A stretch of DNA of 23,915 nt from JANQRV01 sp964533785 (GCA_964533785.1 CAZHNG010000067.1:1-23915); one strand, 5' to 3'; shown: positions 1-8,276, numbered from the stretch's first letter. Translations and numbers: made by a program. Notes: a model not told the origin generated them from the letters alone.

Positions 1-97
1 ACTTTTCGTCATCCATAACCCCTTTTATGGTGACAAAGACTTTTCGTCATCCATAGCCCCTTTTATGGTGACAAATATATTTCGTCATCCATAACCA
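1..97. repeat. 38-bp tandem repeat, about 2.5 copies, each a hairpin
   Basis: The first bases are two near-identical 38-bp units (1-38 and 39-76, one clear substitution inside plus a drift at the unit end) and a partial third unit that keeps TTTCGTCATCCATAACC and then diverges. Each unit folds on itself: GTCATCCATAA (8-18) pairs with TTATGGTGAC (25-34) around a short C/T loop, with one bulged base. The array begins at base 1 of the window, so it may extend further upstream. No ORF or promoter is evident inside it. It could be an intergenic satellite, a stacked transcript-end structure or a binding array; the function is not known. Confidence 0.8.
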
Positions 98-185
98 AGT
101 CCGTCACAAGTTAAAAATCAGTTAATATAGATTTTTCTTTAAAGTGATAAAGTAGTATTAATCGACTTGTCTAATCCAAGTTGCG

Positions 186-395
186 ATGGCTTATATTAAA
201 ATAAAAAAAAGAAAATTCCCTATTAGTCCATCACAAATCACAGATTTGGTAACACAAAATTGGGAAATTCTGCTCGCAACAATACTCCCCCTTTTTGCAA
301 CAATAGTGAACTACGTCCTAGCCAAAACCCTGCATCTTTGTATTGTAATTATTCAACACCAAAAAACACGAAAACATAATTCTATAGAAGGTTGA
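186..395 (+). CDS. Possible small single-pass membrane protein (hypothetical)
   Basis: A 69-residue ORF with an ATG start and a basic N-terminus (KIKKRK). It has one or two hydrophobic stretches (about residues 25-55) and a polar basic tail. I do not recognise a family. It sits alone between repeats. The argument in favour is a good hairpin plus T-rich run just downstream on the same strand (424-462), which looks like an intrinsic terminator. Against it are the short length, the lack of a clear ribosome binding site and the repeat-rich surroundings. It may be a real small membrane peptide or a chance ORF. Confidence 0.3.
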   Translation: MAYIKIKKRKFPISPSQITDLVTQNWEILLATILPLFATIVNYVLAKTLHLCIVIIQHQKTRKHNSIEG

Positions 396-423
396 TATTT
401 GGTATTATAATAGGGTTTTGGCG

Positions 424-462
424 GCGCTCTTGTGATTCAGTTCGCAAGGCGCTTTTGCTTTT
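424..462 (+). terminator. Putative intrinsic terminator after the 69-aa ORF
   Basis: GCGC(T)CTTG at 424-432 pairs with CAAGGCGC at 445-452, eight base pairs with one bulged T, around a 12-base loop. It is followed at once by TTTTGCTTTT on the + strand. That is the usual shape of a factor-independent terminator. Confidence 0.5.
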
Positions 463-470
463 GGGGAGGT

Positions 471-639
471 GTCAGATACGAGAGGCCAGATACCAGATAC
501 CAGATGTCAGATGTCAGAATCCAGATCTTCTGACGGGTGAATATTAGGGGTTGCAATAAATGATTACCAATAATCCACACACAAATCACTCACCACTGAT
601 CACACATAGTCTGGTATCTGGCATCTCTGCCTATCTGAC
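471..639. repeat. CAGATAC-type short tandem repeat with inverted arm
   Basis: From about 486 to 526 the sequence is a run of 7-8 bp units of the type CCAGATA / CAGATGT. The segment 471-499 (GTCAGATAC...CCAGATACCAGA) reappears in inverted orientation at 610-639 (TCTGGTATCTGG...TATCTGAC) with a few changes, so the two could pair across about 110 bases. The same TCTGGTATCT text occurs again at 16477-16509. No coding potential is seen between the arms. Confidence 0.7.
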
Positions 640-660
640 CAGAGTCAGGCGCTTAGAGCC

Positions 661-920
661 CGCCACGTAGGGCCCGTATGGGCCTGGGCAAACGTTTAAG
701 AGCATGGAGCCCAAAAAGAAAAAAATTCAATTTTTTCTTTTTAAAACTCTATGTTCTCCATATCTCTATGCCTGCCCGCCGAAATCCTTAGGTGTAGGCG
801 GGGTTCGATAAAAATTTTAAGAGACGAAGTCTCGAAAAATCAAAGATTTCAAGACTTCTTTAACTCGGTACTATAAATTAACTCTTAACCTGCCCAGCCC
901 CATACGGGCCCTACGTGGCG
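661..920. repeat. About 260-bp dispersed element with inverted ends
   Basis: The left end (661-690) starts CGCCACGTAGGGCCCGTATG. The right end (891-920) is its reverse complement with one mismatch in 30. The left 124 bp (661-784) recur in direct orientation at the end of the window (23791-23915). The interior holds an A-run/T-run pair (about 711-742) and the small hairpin GAGAC-GAA-GTCTC (821-833). Just past the right end, GGGCCCTACGTGG occurs twice at a 14-bp step (906-918, 920-932). There is no transposase ORF, so this resembles a MITE-like or REP-composite element rather than an insertion sequence. Confidence 0.75.
821..833. repeat. Small hairpin GAGAC-GAA-GTCTC
   Basis: Perfect 5-bp stem with a three-base loop inside the 661-920 element. 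The same stem with a different loop occurs in the hairpin after xdhC (19278-19290). Confidence 0.5.
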
Positions 921-1024
921 GGCCCTACGTGGACGGTTATGATGGGCTGGGCAGGCAGGTTAAATCTGGCCTCTCCCTAAAAAGCGTTATATTATCTTTA
1001 CAATCCGGTAGTAAAAACGAATCT

Positions 1025-2662
1025 ATGATCAAAAATTTTACCTGTCTTTTCTTTGCTTTATTATCCATGACATTTGTACTCTGTGGACAGGATGTGGATG
1101 CTTTACTGGATCAATTAGAATCCGTCCGGGGAACACAACGGGTAGATCTTTTGAACCAATTGGTGGAAGCAACTCGTTTTGCGGATACTGATGCTGCGCG
1201 ATCCTACGCCGAAGACGCTTATACGTTGAGCATAGACCTTGATTATCCAAAAGGTATCGTCCACAGTGCATTTTATTTGGGTATTGTGGAAAGAGATGCG
1301 GATAATTTACGCAAGGCACAGAAATACGCGGAAGAAGGGCTGGAGGCAGCTCAGGCTCTTGGAGTCCAGACTTTGGAATTAGAGGGCTGGTCCCTTTTGA
1401 AGACAATATATCGTTTGAGAAATGGCCACAAAAGAAAGTACCAGGAGGCTGAATTAGCCTACATGAAACTGAAGAGTAAAATTGATCAGGCACAATCAAA
1501 AACGGAACTCGAAGCTCTGGAAACCGAGGTTAAACAGGCTGCGCAATTCAATGAGCAGATTTCCCGGGAAGTAGATCAGGTGAAAGATACACTTGCACAG
1601 ACCCTCGCTGAAAAAAGGCGACAAAAAGAAAGGCTGGAAAGATTAGAATTGAGGAAACAACTATTAGAGCGGGATTCTGCACTTCTCAACCGGGAAATAC
1701 AAATTCAAGAGTATAAGATTCAACAGTACGATGCTTCCTTGCAGTTTCAACAGTTTTTAGTTTTTGTCCTGGTGGTGGGGTTGATCGCTGCTTCGATCAT
1801 GGCTTTTGTGGTATACCAAAATTACCGCCTCCAGCAATTGCGTCAGTCCGAGAAAGAAAAAGCCCAGCGGCAATTGATGGTACAGGAAAAAATGGCCTCC
1901 CTGGGGCAGCTCACCGCCGGTATCGCCCACGAGATCAAAAATCCCCTCAATTTTGTCAATAATTTTGCCGAAGGATCTAAAGAACTGGCCGCTGAACTGG
2001 AGGAAGAACTGACACAAATGAATGGCCAACCCAATCCTGAACAAATGGAACTCTTGACAGCACTGGCACTAGACCTGAAACAAAATTCGGAAGACATCAG
2101 TACTAACGGCAAACGCATCGACCGGATCGTACAAAGTATGATGGCCCATGCCAGCGGCAATAAGGGAGAGCTGCAATCGGTATCTATCAACGATTTAGTG
2201 AAGGAGAATCTCAACCTGGCTTATCACGGCTACCGGGGCATGCATGCTACTTTCAGTGCTGCCATTGAAGAGGAATACGACGATACTGTCCCCCCAATTA
2301 AGGCTGTTCCGCAGGACTTAAGCCGTGCTCTGCTCAATATTATTGGCAATGCCTGTTATGCTTTGCACGAAAAACAGCAACGGGAAATTCCCAATTACAT
2401 TTCTTCCTTAAAAGTCAGTACGCAAAGACAAAATGGAGAGGTGGTTATTTCGATTCGGGATAACGGCCCCGGCATTCCAGAGGAGGTGAAGGAAAAGATA
2501 TTTTTACCTTTTTTTACGACTAAACCTACGGGAGAAGGCAATTCCGGCCTGGGGTTGTCCATTAGTAACGATATTATCGTGCAAGGTCATCATGGTAAAC
2601 TGGAAGTGAATACTGAACCTGATGTTTTTACGGAGTTTTTAATCAGATTACCGGTTGTTTAG
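1025..2662 (+). CDS. Membrane sensor histidine kinase with N-terminal TPR region and coiled coil
   Basis: Sensor kinase of a two-component system, predicted inner-membrane with a periplasmic sensor part. From the chosen ATG it has 545 residues. Residues 1-22 are a signal peptide. About 24-150 are TPR-like helices, shorter than in many relatives. About 155-240 are a charged coiled coil and 244-264 a transmembrane helix. The H-box reads AHEIKNP with the phospho-acceptor His302. N-box Asn442 (NIIGNA), G1 DNGPGI at 479-484 and G2 GLGLS at 508-512 complete the HATPase domain. The frame is open upstream to 929, but those 32 codons lie partly in repeat DNA and would bury the signal peptide, so 1025 is preferred. 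No response regulator lies beside it, so its partner must be encoded elsewhere. Its stop overlaps the convergent AraC gene by 4 bases. Confidence 0.9.
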   Translation: MIKNFTCLFFALLSMTFVLCGQDVDALLDQLESVRGTQRVDLLNQLVEATRFADTDAARSYAEDAYTLSIDLDYPKGIVHSAFYLGIVERDADNLRKAQKYAEEGLEAAQALGVQTLELEGWSLLKTIYRLRNGHKRKYQEAELAYMKLKSKIDQAQSKTELEALETEVKQAAQFNEQISREVDQVKDTLAQTLAEKRRQKERLERLELRKQLLERDSALLNREIQIQEYKIQQYDASLQFQQFLVFVLVVGLIAASIMAFVVYQNYRLQQLRQSEKEKAQRQLMVQEKMASLGQLTAGIAHEIKNPLNFVNNFAEGSKELAAELEEELTQMNGQPNPEQMELLTALALDLKQNSEDISTNGKRIDRIVQSMMAHASGNKGELQSVSINDLVKENLNLAYHGYRGMHATFSAAIEEEYDDTVPPIKAVPQDLSRALLNIIGNACYALHEKQQREIPNYISSLKVSTQRQNGEVVISIRDNGPGIPEEVKEKIFLPFFTTKPTGEGNSGLGLSISNDIIVQGHHGKLEVNTEPDVFTEFLIRLPVV

Positions 2663-3579
2663 TGCTTCATATCTAATTTTTTAAACTCACTTCTGTTACT
2701 ATCATCTACTTTTAACCAAACTCTGTCATGCTTAATCTTAAGGGTCAATTTGTATTGAGAAGGTGGGATGTTGTACTTTTCTTTAAATTTTCTGGAAAAA
2801 TGTGATGTGGTTTTAAAACCTGAATATATTGCAACATCATCAATAGAATACTCTGAAGTAGCTAATAGCTTTTTTGAATGCTCCAAACGTTTGTTGAAAA
2901 GATATTCGTTTGGAGTGGTATCGTAAATCTTCTTGAAGTGCCTTTTAAAAGTGGAAAGGCTCATATTGCATAATTGTGCAAACTCCTCCAGGGAAATTTC
3001 AGTAAGTACATGGGTTTCTATTACTTCCTTAAAACTGGCTGTTCTTTTATTTACAAAATGCTCTAAAAGAAGCGCTACTTCTTCTGCCTTTTTGCTACTT
3101 AAAAGCAGCAACAAAATTTCCTTAATTTTTATTTCTAAGATCTCATTTGAAAGAACGTGTTGGTTATAGAAATAATGCATAATTCCATCAACATAATTCT
3201 TAGAGATCACACATGGTTTACCAGTGAACATATCCTGACTGAATTCATTTTTTAAAACAGTACTGATGTCCGGAAATTTATTACCCAAAGTCTTAGTGAC
3301 TAATGCTCTGTTTATATGAATTATAAGCACCTGATAATGCTGGTTTTCTTGATTTGGGTAGGCTTTTAGAATAAGAGATTTCCCTACAGCTATCCCTAAA
3401 TTCCCTTCAGGAACTTCAACTATTTCATTCGGGGAAATAGCTATGTGATATCCGTGGTTGACATAAATAAAAAAGGCTTCATCATTCAATTTAAAATTGA
3501 AAGTAGTCTCATTATTACAAATGATGGTTTCAAATACAACAGTCTGATTTATTTCTATTTTCTTATGATCTAAAACCAT
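2659..3579 (-). CDS. AraC-family transcriptional regulator
   Basis: A 306-residue DNA-binding regulator. About residues 1-120 form a beta-rich sensing half without a recognised ligand motif. The C-terminal AraC/XylS domain carries two helix-turn-helix units, about 195-219 (LEEFAQLCNMSLSTFKRHF) and 244-277 (IDDVAIYSGF...FSRKFKEKYNIPPSQYK). The second contains the family signature G(F)...SHFSRKFK..Y...P. A 28-residue basic tail follows. The gene is clearly A+T-rich compared with the kinase and GH3 genes on either side, which hints at a different origin. Two TGGCTAT boxes 29 bp apart lie just upstream and could be autoregulatory sites. Effector and targets are unknown; the closest downstream-oriented candidates are in the GH3 operon. 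Confidence 0.9.
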   Translation of the reverse strand: MVLDHKKIEINQTVVFETIICNNETTFNFKLNDEAFFIYVNHGYHIAISPNEIVEVPEGNLGIAVGKSLILKAYPNQENQHYQVLIIHINRALVTKTLGNKFPDISTVLKNEFSQDMFTGKPCVISKNYVDGIMHYFYNQHVLSNEILEIKIKEILLLLLSSKKAEEVALLLEHFVNKRTASFKEVIETHVLTEISLEEFAQLCNMSLSTFKRHFKKIYDTTPNEYLFNKRLEHSKKLLATSEYSIDDVAIYSGFKTTSHFSRKFKEKYNIPPSQYKLTLKIKHDRVWLKVDDSNRSEFKKLDMKH

Positions 3580-3603
3580 ATGGTTCTCACTATTGGTTAA
3601 AAC

Positions 3604-3645
3604 TCTGGCTATCCGCCAAAAAGCTTCGGATATTTGGCTATATCC
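3604..3645 (-). promoter_or_regulatory. Possible operator upstream of the AraC gene
   Basis: TGGCTAT occurs exactly twice, at 3606-3612 and 3635-3641 (29-bp step, close to three helical turns). It overlaps an inverted pair GCCAAA (3615-3620) / TTTGGC (3633-3638). The boxes lie 27 and 56 bases before the ATG of the AraC gene. Direct half-sites at such spacing fit AraC-type binding, but this is inferred from sequence only. Confidence 0.35.
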
Positions 3646-3846
3646 TCAAAATTATCATCGAAGAATAATCTGATTCGTGGTTCTAATACCCACCCAGTAT
3701 TGAAACTCCAATGATCGAAGTTTTAAATTACACACCTTTAAAGATACGATTTTCAATGAAGTGCTAAGAAAGGTTGGGATTTTGACCCTCTTGAAAAAGT
3801 TTCCCAAAATCGATCAAACCGTTTTCTGATACTCCTGGATTGTCAA

Positions 3847-3873
3847 CGGTCATATACAAACGGTGTACGACCG
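3847..3873. promoter_or_regulatory. Imperfect hairpin downstream of the GH3 gene
   Basis: CGGTCATATAC (3847-3857) pairs with GTGTACGACCG (3863-3873) at 9 of 11 positions (two are G-T type) around AAACG. A further partial palindrome GTAT...ATAC lies at 3882-3898. It sits in the 340-bp space between the GH3 stop and the AraC start. There is no T-run on either side, so it could be a 3-prime end structure or an operator. The rest of 3646-3846 shows nothing I recognise. Confidence 0.4.
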
Positions 3874-3919
3874 CAAAGGGAGTATGACTGTTGTATACTT
3901 TGGTGCAGTCAGTTTTTTA

Positions 3920-6334
3920 TCAGTAACTTAATCCAAAACCATATGGATATAAGGGATCCTCAGAATCATGTGGTACATCTTCTAATTGTGACTCTACCGT
4001 CTCCATGTTCAAAGGCATTTGAAGAGGCAGTAGCCCTGATGGTTCAACCTGACCGGTAGCAATCTGAAGGAATGCACTGTCGGGCAGAGGGTCTGTTCTA
4101 TTGCCCCCAAACCCTATCAGGATGGCATCAACCTCGCTTTCAAATTCATTAAACAACATTGGATTTGACACGTCCAGCACCACAATGATCTTTTTTGCCG
4201 AAGCGGCGGTGTTGAGTACAAGGTCCAGATGTCTTTCATTCGTGGTGATGGCTGTCTGGCCAAAATAGGTGCGGTTCTCTTTTACTAGTTTTTCGGTACC
4301 GTTTTCCGTTACCTGGATCAAATCTCCCCCCAGGGATTCCCGCCGTACAAATTCTGAATCTGCCGTGTAGGGACGGTATTGAAGTGAAATAGGAAGATAA
4401 GTGAACTCCTCACGATCCGTTATACTACCTACAGATCCCGGACCTTCTCTCATTCCACCTGACTCCATAAAGGTTGGATTTCCATTTTTGGGATTAGTTA
4501 TCCTGACGATGGCAAAATCGCATTGGGCAATGTCTTCCTTTGAGGCACGGATGATGTCATCTGGTGCAAGCGTTGGATTGCCGTCTTCATCAACGGGTCC
4601 TGTAAATGTAGTAGCGAGTTCATCGGTAAGGACATCGTAATATTTTCCGGCTATCTCCAGGTCGAACCCTGGTGCTGCAGATGCCGGGGTTCTGACCCAG
4701 CCGCCGGTAGCAGCTACAAAGACCCGGGGGATATAAACCCTGGGTCTTTGCCCCTCTACCGATGCCTCATGGATAATACCGTTATGGTTTTTCAGCATCA
4801 CCACAGATTTGAGATGTGCCTGGTGTGCGGCCTCTTTGTGCTCCGCATTATTGGGGATTGATTCAGCCACTTCAAGAGAAAGATATGGGTTATCCACAAT
4901 ACCGACATTGAAGTGGGTTCTCAATATCCGCTCCGTAGATTTCTTCATGATTTCTTCCATCTTTGTTTCACCAAGCCTGTCAACTCCGAGCTGATATGCC
5001 TCCATTGCTAAATCAACACTTTTCTGCCCATTGCCACCTTCACCACCAAAAGCGTCACATCCCGCTTCCAGGGTGGCCAGCATTCTTTCAACCATGGTCA
5101 AGTTTTCAACACCATAATCTTTGGAGGTAAGTATACCGAAATCAGTGAGGATATAACCATCCCATCCGTACGTTCCTCTTAATAATTGATTGATTTTGTA
5201 AGGGCTATAACTAGAACCCAAGCGCTCTCCACCAATGGGCGAACCATCTGCCTCTATGCCGACAGAATAGTTCGTCATAGCACCTGAAACAGTTTGGGTT
5301 TTACCGGGTAAGTTCATACATGCTAAAAATGGCAGAGTATGTGTTAAAAACTGACCGCCCGGGAATACATTGTATGCTCCGTCACGTGTGTGTGATTCCC
5401 TACCACCTTCTGCAGCGCCATCTCCAGGAAAGTGTTTCATTTGGTTGTTCACACTGTATTTGCCCCAGCCCAGATCATTACCTTCCTCGTCGTATGTTGA
5501 TTGCCATCCGTTGATTATGGCCCTCGCCATATCCACTGACAGAGCAGGGTCTTCTCCGAAAGTTCCGGGAATACGCTTCCATCTTGGTTCTGTAGCCAGA
5601 TCCATTTGTGTCGCAACTTGCATGGAGATCCCCATGGCACGCCATTCCCTTGACATCATTCTGCCGTATTGGGCTCCAATTTCAGGGTCAAAGGTTGCCG
5701 CCAAACCGAGATTACTCGGCCAGTTGGACACATCTCCTTTTCGGGGGTCATCTATCCAGACTGCGGGAATACAAACGATATTATCCAGCACCTCAATATA
5801 TTCTTGTACCATGTTATTCCAATTCACCTTTGTTCTTGCATCCGCAGTTCCACCACGAGGTGCTCGCAGTTGTCTGTACCCCAAGTCCAGAGAATTCTTA
5901 ATTATAGTATCCAATGTATCGGGATTAACGACCCATCTGCCAAAGGGATTCATCTTCATCCCCATCATTTGCTCGGTTGGAATCTCGTTAACTATGGCTT
6001 TTGCTCTTGTTTCAAAGTCCAGTCGCCAGTCCTCAAATGGATCCAGTAAATTATTTCTGTTGAGGTCCTTAAATACATATCCGTCTACCTGGATAAGCTT
6101 GAGCCCTGAGTTCTTTGAATATCCTAGTGTAGTCCCGCCTTTATTTGTTACCATAATCCAGCCTTCCGGCATCAGTGTTTCAGCCCACTTGACATTACCG
6201 GAGCCCAGTGCCTCCGGTGTAACAGGATATTCCCTGACTTTACCACAGCTGAAAAACAGGGTGGTAAAAATCACCGGCAATATCAGCTTAAATCGGCTTA
6301 TTGTTAATGAATTGATGGCTTTATATAGATCCAT
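3920..6334 (-). CDS. Glycoside hydrolase family 3 lipoprotein (beta-glucosidase-like)
   Basis: Predicted exported enzyme cleaving non-reducing-end beta-linked sugars. It has 804 residues. Residues 14-30 form a lipoprotein signal ending FFSC with Cys30 as the lipid anchor. At about 86-103 is a calcium-loop-like stretch (DLNRNNLLDPFEDW), common in this GH3 branch. The N-terminal barrel carries GTFGEDP (257-263), KHF at 300-302 and the expected nucleophile Asp398 in ILTDFG, where many relatives have SDW. The second alpha/beta domain begins near SVVMLKN (about 500), and the protein stops at GFGLSY. It therefore lacks the fibronectin III-like domain that usually follows. It is the last gene of a close trio, 39 bp after the PepSY gene. 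The exact substrate cannot be read from sequence. Confidence 0.93.
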   Translation of the reverse strand: MDLYKAINSLTISRFKLILPVIFTTLFFSCGKVREYPVTPEALGSGNVKWAETLMPEGWIMVTNKGGTTLGYSKNSGLKLIQVDGYVFKDLNRNNLLDPFEDWRLDFETRAKAIVNEIPTEQMMGMKMNPFGRWVVNPDTLDTIIKNSLDLGYRQLRAPRGGTADARTKVNWNNMVQEYIEVLDNIVCIPAVWIDDPRKGDVSNWPSNLGLAATFDPEIGAQYGRMMSREWRAMGISMQVATQMDLATEPRWKRIPGTFGEDPALSVDMARAIINGWQSTYDEEGNDLGWGKYSVNNQMKHFPGDGAAEGGRESHTRDGAYNVFPGGQFLTHTLPFLACMNLPGKTQTVSGAMTNYSVGIEADGSPIGGERLGSSYSPYKINQLLRGTYGWDGYILTDFGILTSKDYGVENLTMVERMLATLEAGCDAFGGEGGNGQKSVDLAMEAYQLGVDRLGETKMEEIMKKSTERILRTHFNVGIVDNPYLSLEVAESIPNNAEHKEAAHQAHLKSVVMLKNHNGIIHEASVEGQRPRVYIPRVFVAATGGWVRTPASAAPGFDLEIAGKYYDVLTDELATTFTGPVDEDGNPTLAPDDIIRASKEDIAQCDFAIVRITNPKNGNPTFMESGGMREGPGSVGSITDREEFTYLPISLQYRPYTADSEFVRRESLGGDLIQVTENGTEKLVKENRTYFGQTAITTNERHLDLVLNTAASAKKIIVVLDVSNPMLFNEFESEVDAILIGFGGNRTDPLPDSAFLQIATGQVEPSGLLPLQMPLNMETVESQLEDVPHDSEDPLYPYGFGLSY

Positions 6335-6373
6335 AGTTTCATTTTTTGCTTACGCTGCTGAAATCTCCATCTA

Positions 6374-6883
6374 TTAAATGAATAGTAAAACCAAGGCCAA
6401 CAAGCCTCCTCCAACGGCAAAATATAGTCCTTTCTTGAAGATTTCCATTTTGGGAGAATACATCCAAAATGCAGATATCACAAAAAATAAAAGCGATAAT
6501 CCAAAGAATATATTTAAAAAATATAGCGGACTATTGGTAGTTGCTTTGTGTAGCCGTTCCATTTTTTCAAGGAAAAATGGCAGTTTCATCTTTGTCACAG
6601 TTGCTAAACCTGTCTTTTGATTATACCGACCTTGATCAAAATATAAAATGTCCCCTTCTTTTTTTTCCACTTTTACGCCCATACGTAACTGGGGACTCAG
6701 CTCTCCCCCCGTCAAATTAGGTGCTAATTGCTGATTTACAATCGTTTCTTTTTTCAAAAAGTTAGTTTCCCTGAAAATCATAACTATGCCGCTTAAAGCA
6801 TAAATAGACATAATTCCTGCCAGGAAAAAACCTAAATATCGATGGATAATCCGAAATTTTAAGTTAATAGAATTTTTACTCAT
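6374..6883 (-). CDS. PepSY-associated transmembrane protein
   Basis: A 169-residue inner-membrane protein with three hydrophobic spans: about 14-37 (HRYLGFFLAGIMSIYALSG), 120-142 and 150-169. The opening basic segment with RxxHRYLG is typical of the PepSY-TM family, whose members often accompany TonB-dependent metal or siderophore uptake and may have reductase-like roles. It is short, like one half of the larger PepSY_TM proteins. It lies 48 bp after the barrel gene and 39 bp before the GH3 gene, so the three are probably co-transcribed. The company of a sugar hydrolase is unusual for this family, and its role here is unknown. Confidence 0.75.
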   Translation of the reverse strand: MSKNSINLKFRIIHRYLGFFLAGIMSIYALSGIVMIFRETNFLKKETIVNQQLAPNLTGGELSPQLRMGVKVEKKEGDILYFDQGRYNQKTGLATVTKMKLPFFLEKMERLHKATTNSPLYFLNIFFGLSLLFFVISAFWMYSPKMEIFKKGLYFAVGGGLLALVLLFI

Positions 6884-6931
6884 TTTTAGTTTTTTTATCG
6901 TTATAGTACTTTAGAGCATCAAATAGGAACC

Positions 6932-7594
6932 CTAAAAATCCCATCCGACAAAAGCTCCATAATTATCCTTAAACTCCTTTTGGGGTCCATATTGATCCAG
7001 ATTAGCCCCAAATCCAAAACTAAACTTGCTCTTTTTCAGACCAACTCTCAAATACATAAAGCTCCTATTATGTTGGCCCTCACCAAGACTCTGTTCAAAT
7101 AAAAACTGAAGCCTCGTGTAAACGGACAGCTTATCATTGATAGGAGGTTTAAACTCGTAGAGACCAAAAAAACTAAGATCGTGATCCCCATTCAGCAAAT
7201 AGGAGAGTATCGAAACAGCAAGAAATTTTCGCGAAGCATAAACATGCTTAGGCCCTATTACAGGAGAAAGACCTACTTCAGCATTCATATTGATACCGCC
7301 CATTACTTCAAACCCTTTGCCCAAACTATAATTGATCTGATTGATGATTACCAGATCGTCATCATCTTGTTCGTTATAGCTGGCAGAATAAGTTGCCAGA
7401 CTGAAAAGTGAAAACTTGCTAGTTGGGGTAAAATCCCTGTTAACAATTAGTTGTGAAAACAAGGCTTTATGCCCAAAAAACAATTCAGCAGGAATTGGAG
7501 GCTGATTATTTTGACTAAAGCCAACAATAATCGTTGAACAAATTGTAATAGTTATAGTAACCGCCTTCTTAGCCAACTTAAAAAGCTTACTCAT
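6932..7594 (-). CDS. Predicted outer-membrane beta-barrel protein (hypothetical)
   Basis: A 220-residue protein with a basic start, a hydrophobic signal core and a cleavage-like GFSQ ending near residue 28. The rest alternates polar and non-polar residues in short strands (for example FMYLRVGLKKSKFSFGFGANL) and ends in an aromatic (GWDF), as outer-membrane barrels do. I do not recognise a named family. It is the first gene of the barrel, PepSY, GH3 trio. A candidate Bacteroidota -7 box lies 24 bases before its ATG. It may be a small porin or a surface protein; no ligand can be inferred. Confidence 0.7.
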   Translation of the reverse strand: MSKLFKLAKKAVTITITICSTIIVGFSQNNQPPIPAELFFGHKALFSQLIVNRDFTPTSKFSLFSLATYSASYNEQDDDDLVIINQINYSLGKGFEVMGGINMNAEVGLSPVIGPKHVYASRKFLAVSILSYLLNGDHDLSFFGLYEFKPPINDKLSVYTRLQFLFEQSLGEGQHNRSFMYLRVGLKKSKFSFGFGANLDQYGPQKEFKDNYGAFVGWDF

Positions 7595-7617
7595 TTTGTA
7601 GTCATTTAATATGATTA

Positions 7618-7625
7618 CAAAATTA
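7618..7625 (-). promoter_or_regulatory. Candidate -7 promoter element (TAATTTTG)
   Basis: Read on the minus strand this is TAATTTTG, matching the Bacteroidota -7 consensus TAnnTTTG, 23 bases before the ATG of the barrel gene. A clear TTG at the -33 position is not seen, so support is modest. Confidence 0.3.
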
Positions 7626-7676
7626 AGCGCTCCATAAGTGTGAAGTATTGCTCTACAGCAACGTTTGAAAAAGTGA

Positions 7677-8276
7677 TCAGATTTCAGCCTTTAACCTGCT
7701 AAGCGTATATTGGGTAACCCCCAGATAGGAAGCAACAACCTTATTTGAAAGTATGCTTAATATTCTTGGTTCACGATCCAATAACCATTTGAGCCTTTCT
7801 AGTGCAGAGTGACCTTGAAATCCATAGATTCGCTCCTGTGACATAATGTATGCCATTTCAAGAATACGCCTGTATACTAAATTTACTTCTGGTACAGTAT
7901 CAACAAGATGATAGAAGTGTCGCCTTGAAATCATAAGCACTTCTGATTTAATAATGCTTTGTATATTTTCAGGGGATGGCTTTTGGCTTATTAAACTTGT
8001 AAATGAAGTAGCAAATTTGTTTTCAAAACCAAAGTAGCGAGTCAATTCCTGTCCTTCTTCATTAATCGTAAAAAAACGCAAGCAACCGGCATTAACGAAA
8101 TAAATATACTTGCAAGTCTGTCCTATTCGCAATAGATACTCATTTCTCTTCAAAGTTTTTACTTTGAAATAGTCCCTGATTTTTATGAATTGCTCCTCAG
8201 AGATATTTGTTCTTTCCAAAAAGTATTGATGCAATTGTTTGTACATGTGTTTTGGATATGGTGGTTTTCCCGGCAT
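7677..8276 (-). CDS. Crp/Fnr-family transcriptional regulator
   Basis: Cyclic-nucleotide-binding-fold regulator. The frame is open from a TTG at 8294, but the first ATG is at 8276 (199 residues), and an ATG at 8246 (MYKQLHQYF) would give the start most typical of the family. The beta-roll region contains LKRNEYLLRIGQTCKYIYFVNAGCLRFF. The C-terminal helix-turn-helix reads LSNKVVASYLGVTQYTLSRLK. No Fnr-type cysteine cluster is visible and the ligand pocket is not clearly cAMP-like, as is common in Bacteroidota members. It lies 82 bp upstream of the barrel gene on the same strand and is a plausible local regulator. The gene is A+T-rich. Confidence 0.88.
   Translation of the reverse strand: MPGKPPYPKHMYKQLHQYFLERTNISEEQFIKIRDYFKVKTLKRNEYLLRIGQTCKYIYFVNAGCLRFFTINEEGQELTRYFGFENKFATSFTSLISQKPSPENIQSIIKSEVLMISRRHFYHLVDTVPEVNLVYRRILEMAYIMSQERIYGFQGHSALERLKWLLDREPRILSILSNKVVASYLGVTQYTLSRLKAEI

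Noticed and set aside
1..97. CRISPR array
   Set aside because: Units are adjacent with no unique spacers, and no cas gene is present.
661..920. Insertion sequence
   Set aside because: Inverted ends exist but no transposase ORF lies between them.
1038..1499. 153-codon minus-strand ORF inside the kinase
   Set aside because: Shadow of the TPR and coiled-coil region of the histidine kinase; no recognisable content.
1843..2214. 123-codon minus-strand ORF inside the kinase
   Set aside because: Antisense to the H-box region, which is conserved in the + frame.
5370..6377. 335-codon + strand ORF opposite the GH3 gene
   Set aside because: It is antisense to a strongly supported GH3 coding region; its translation is Ser/Pro-rich with no domain.
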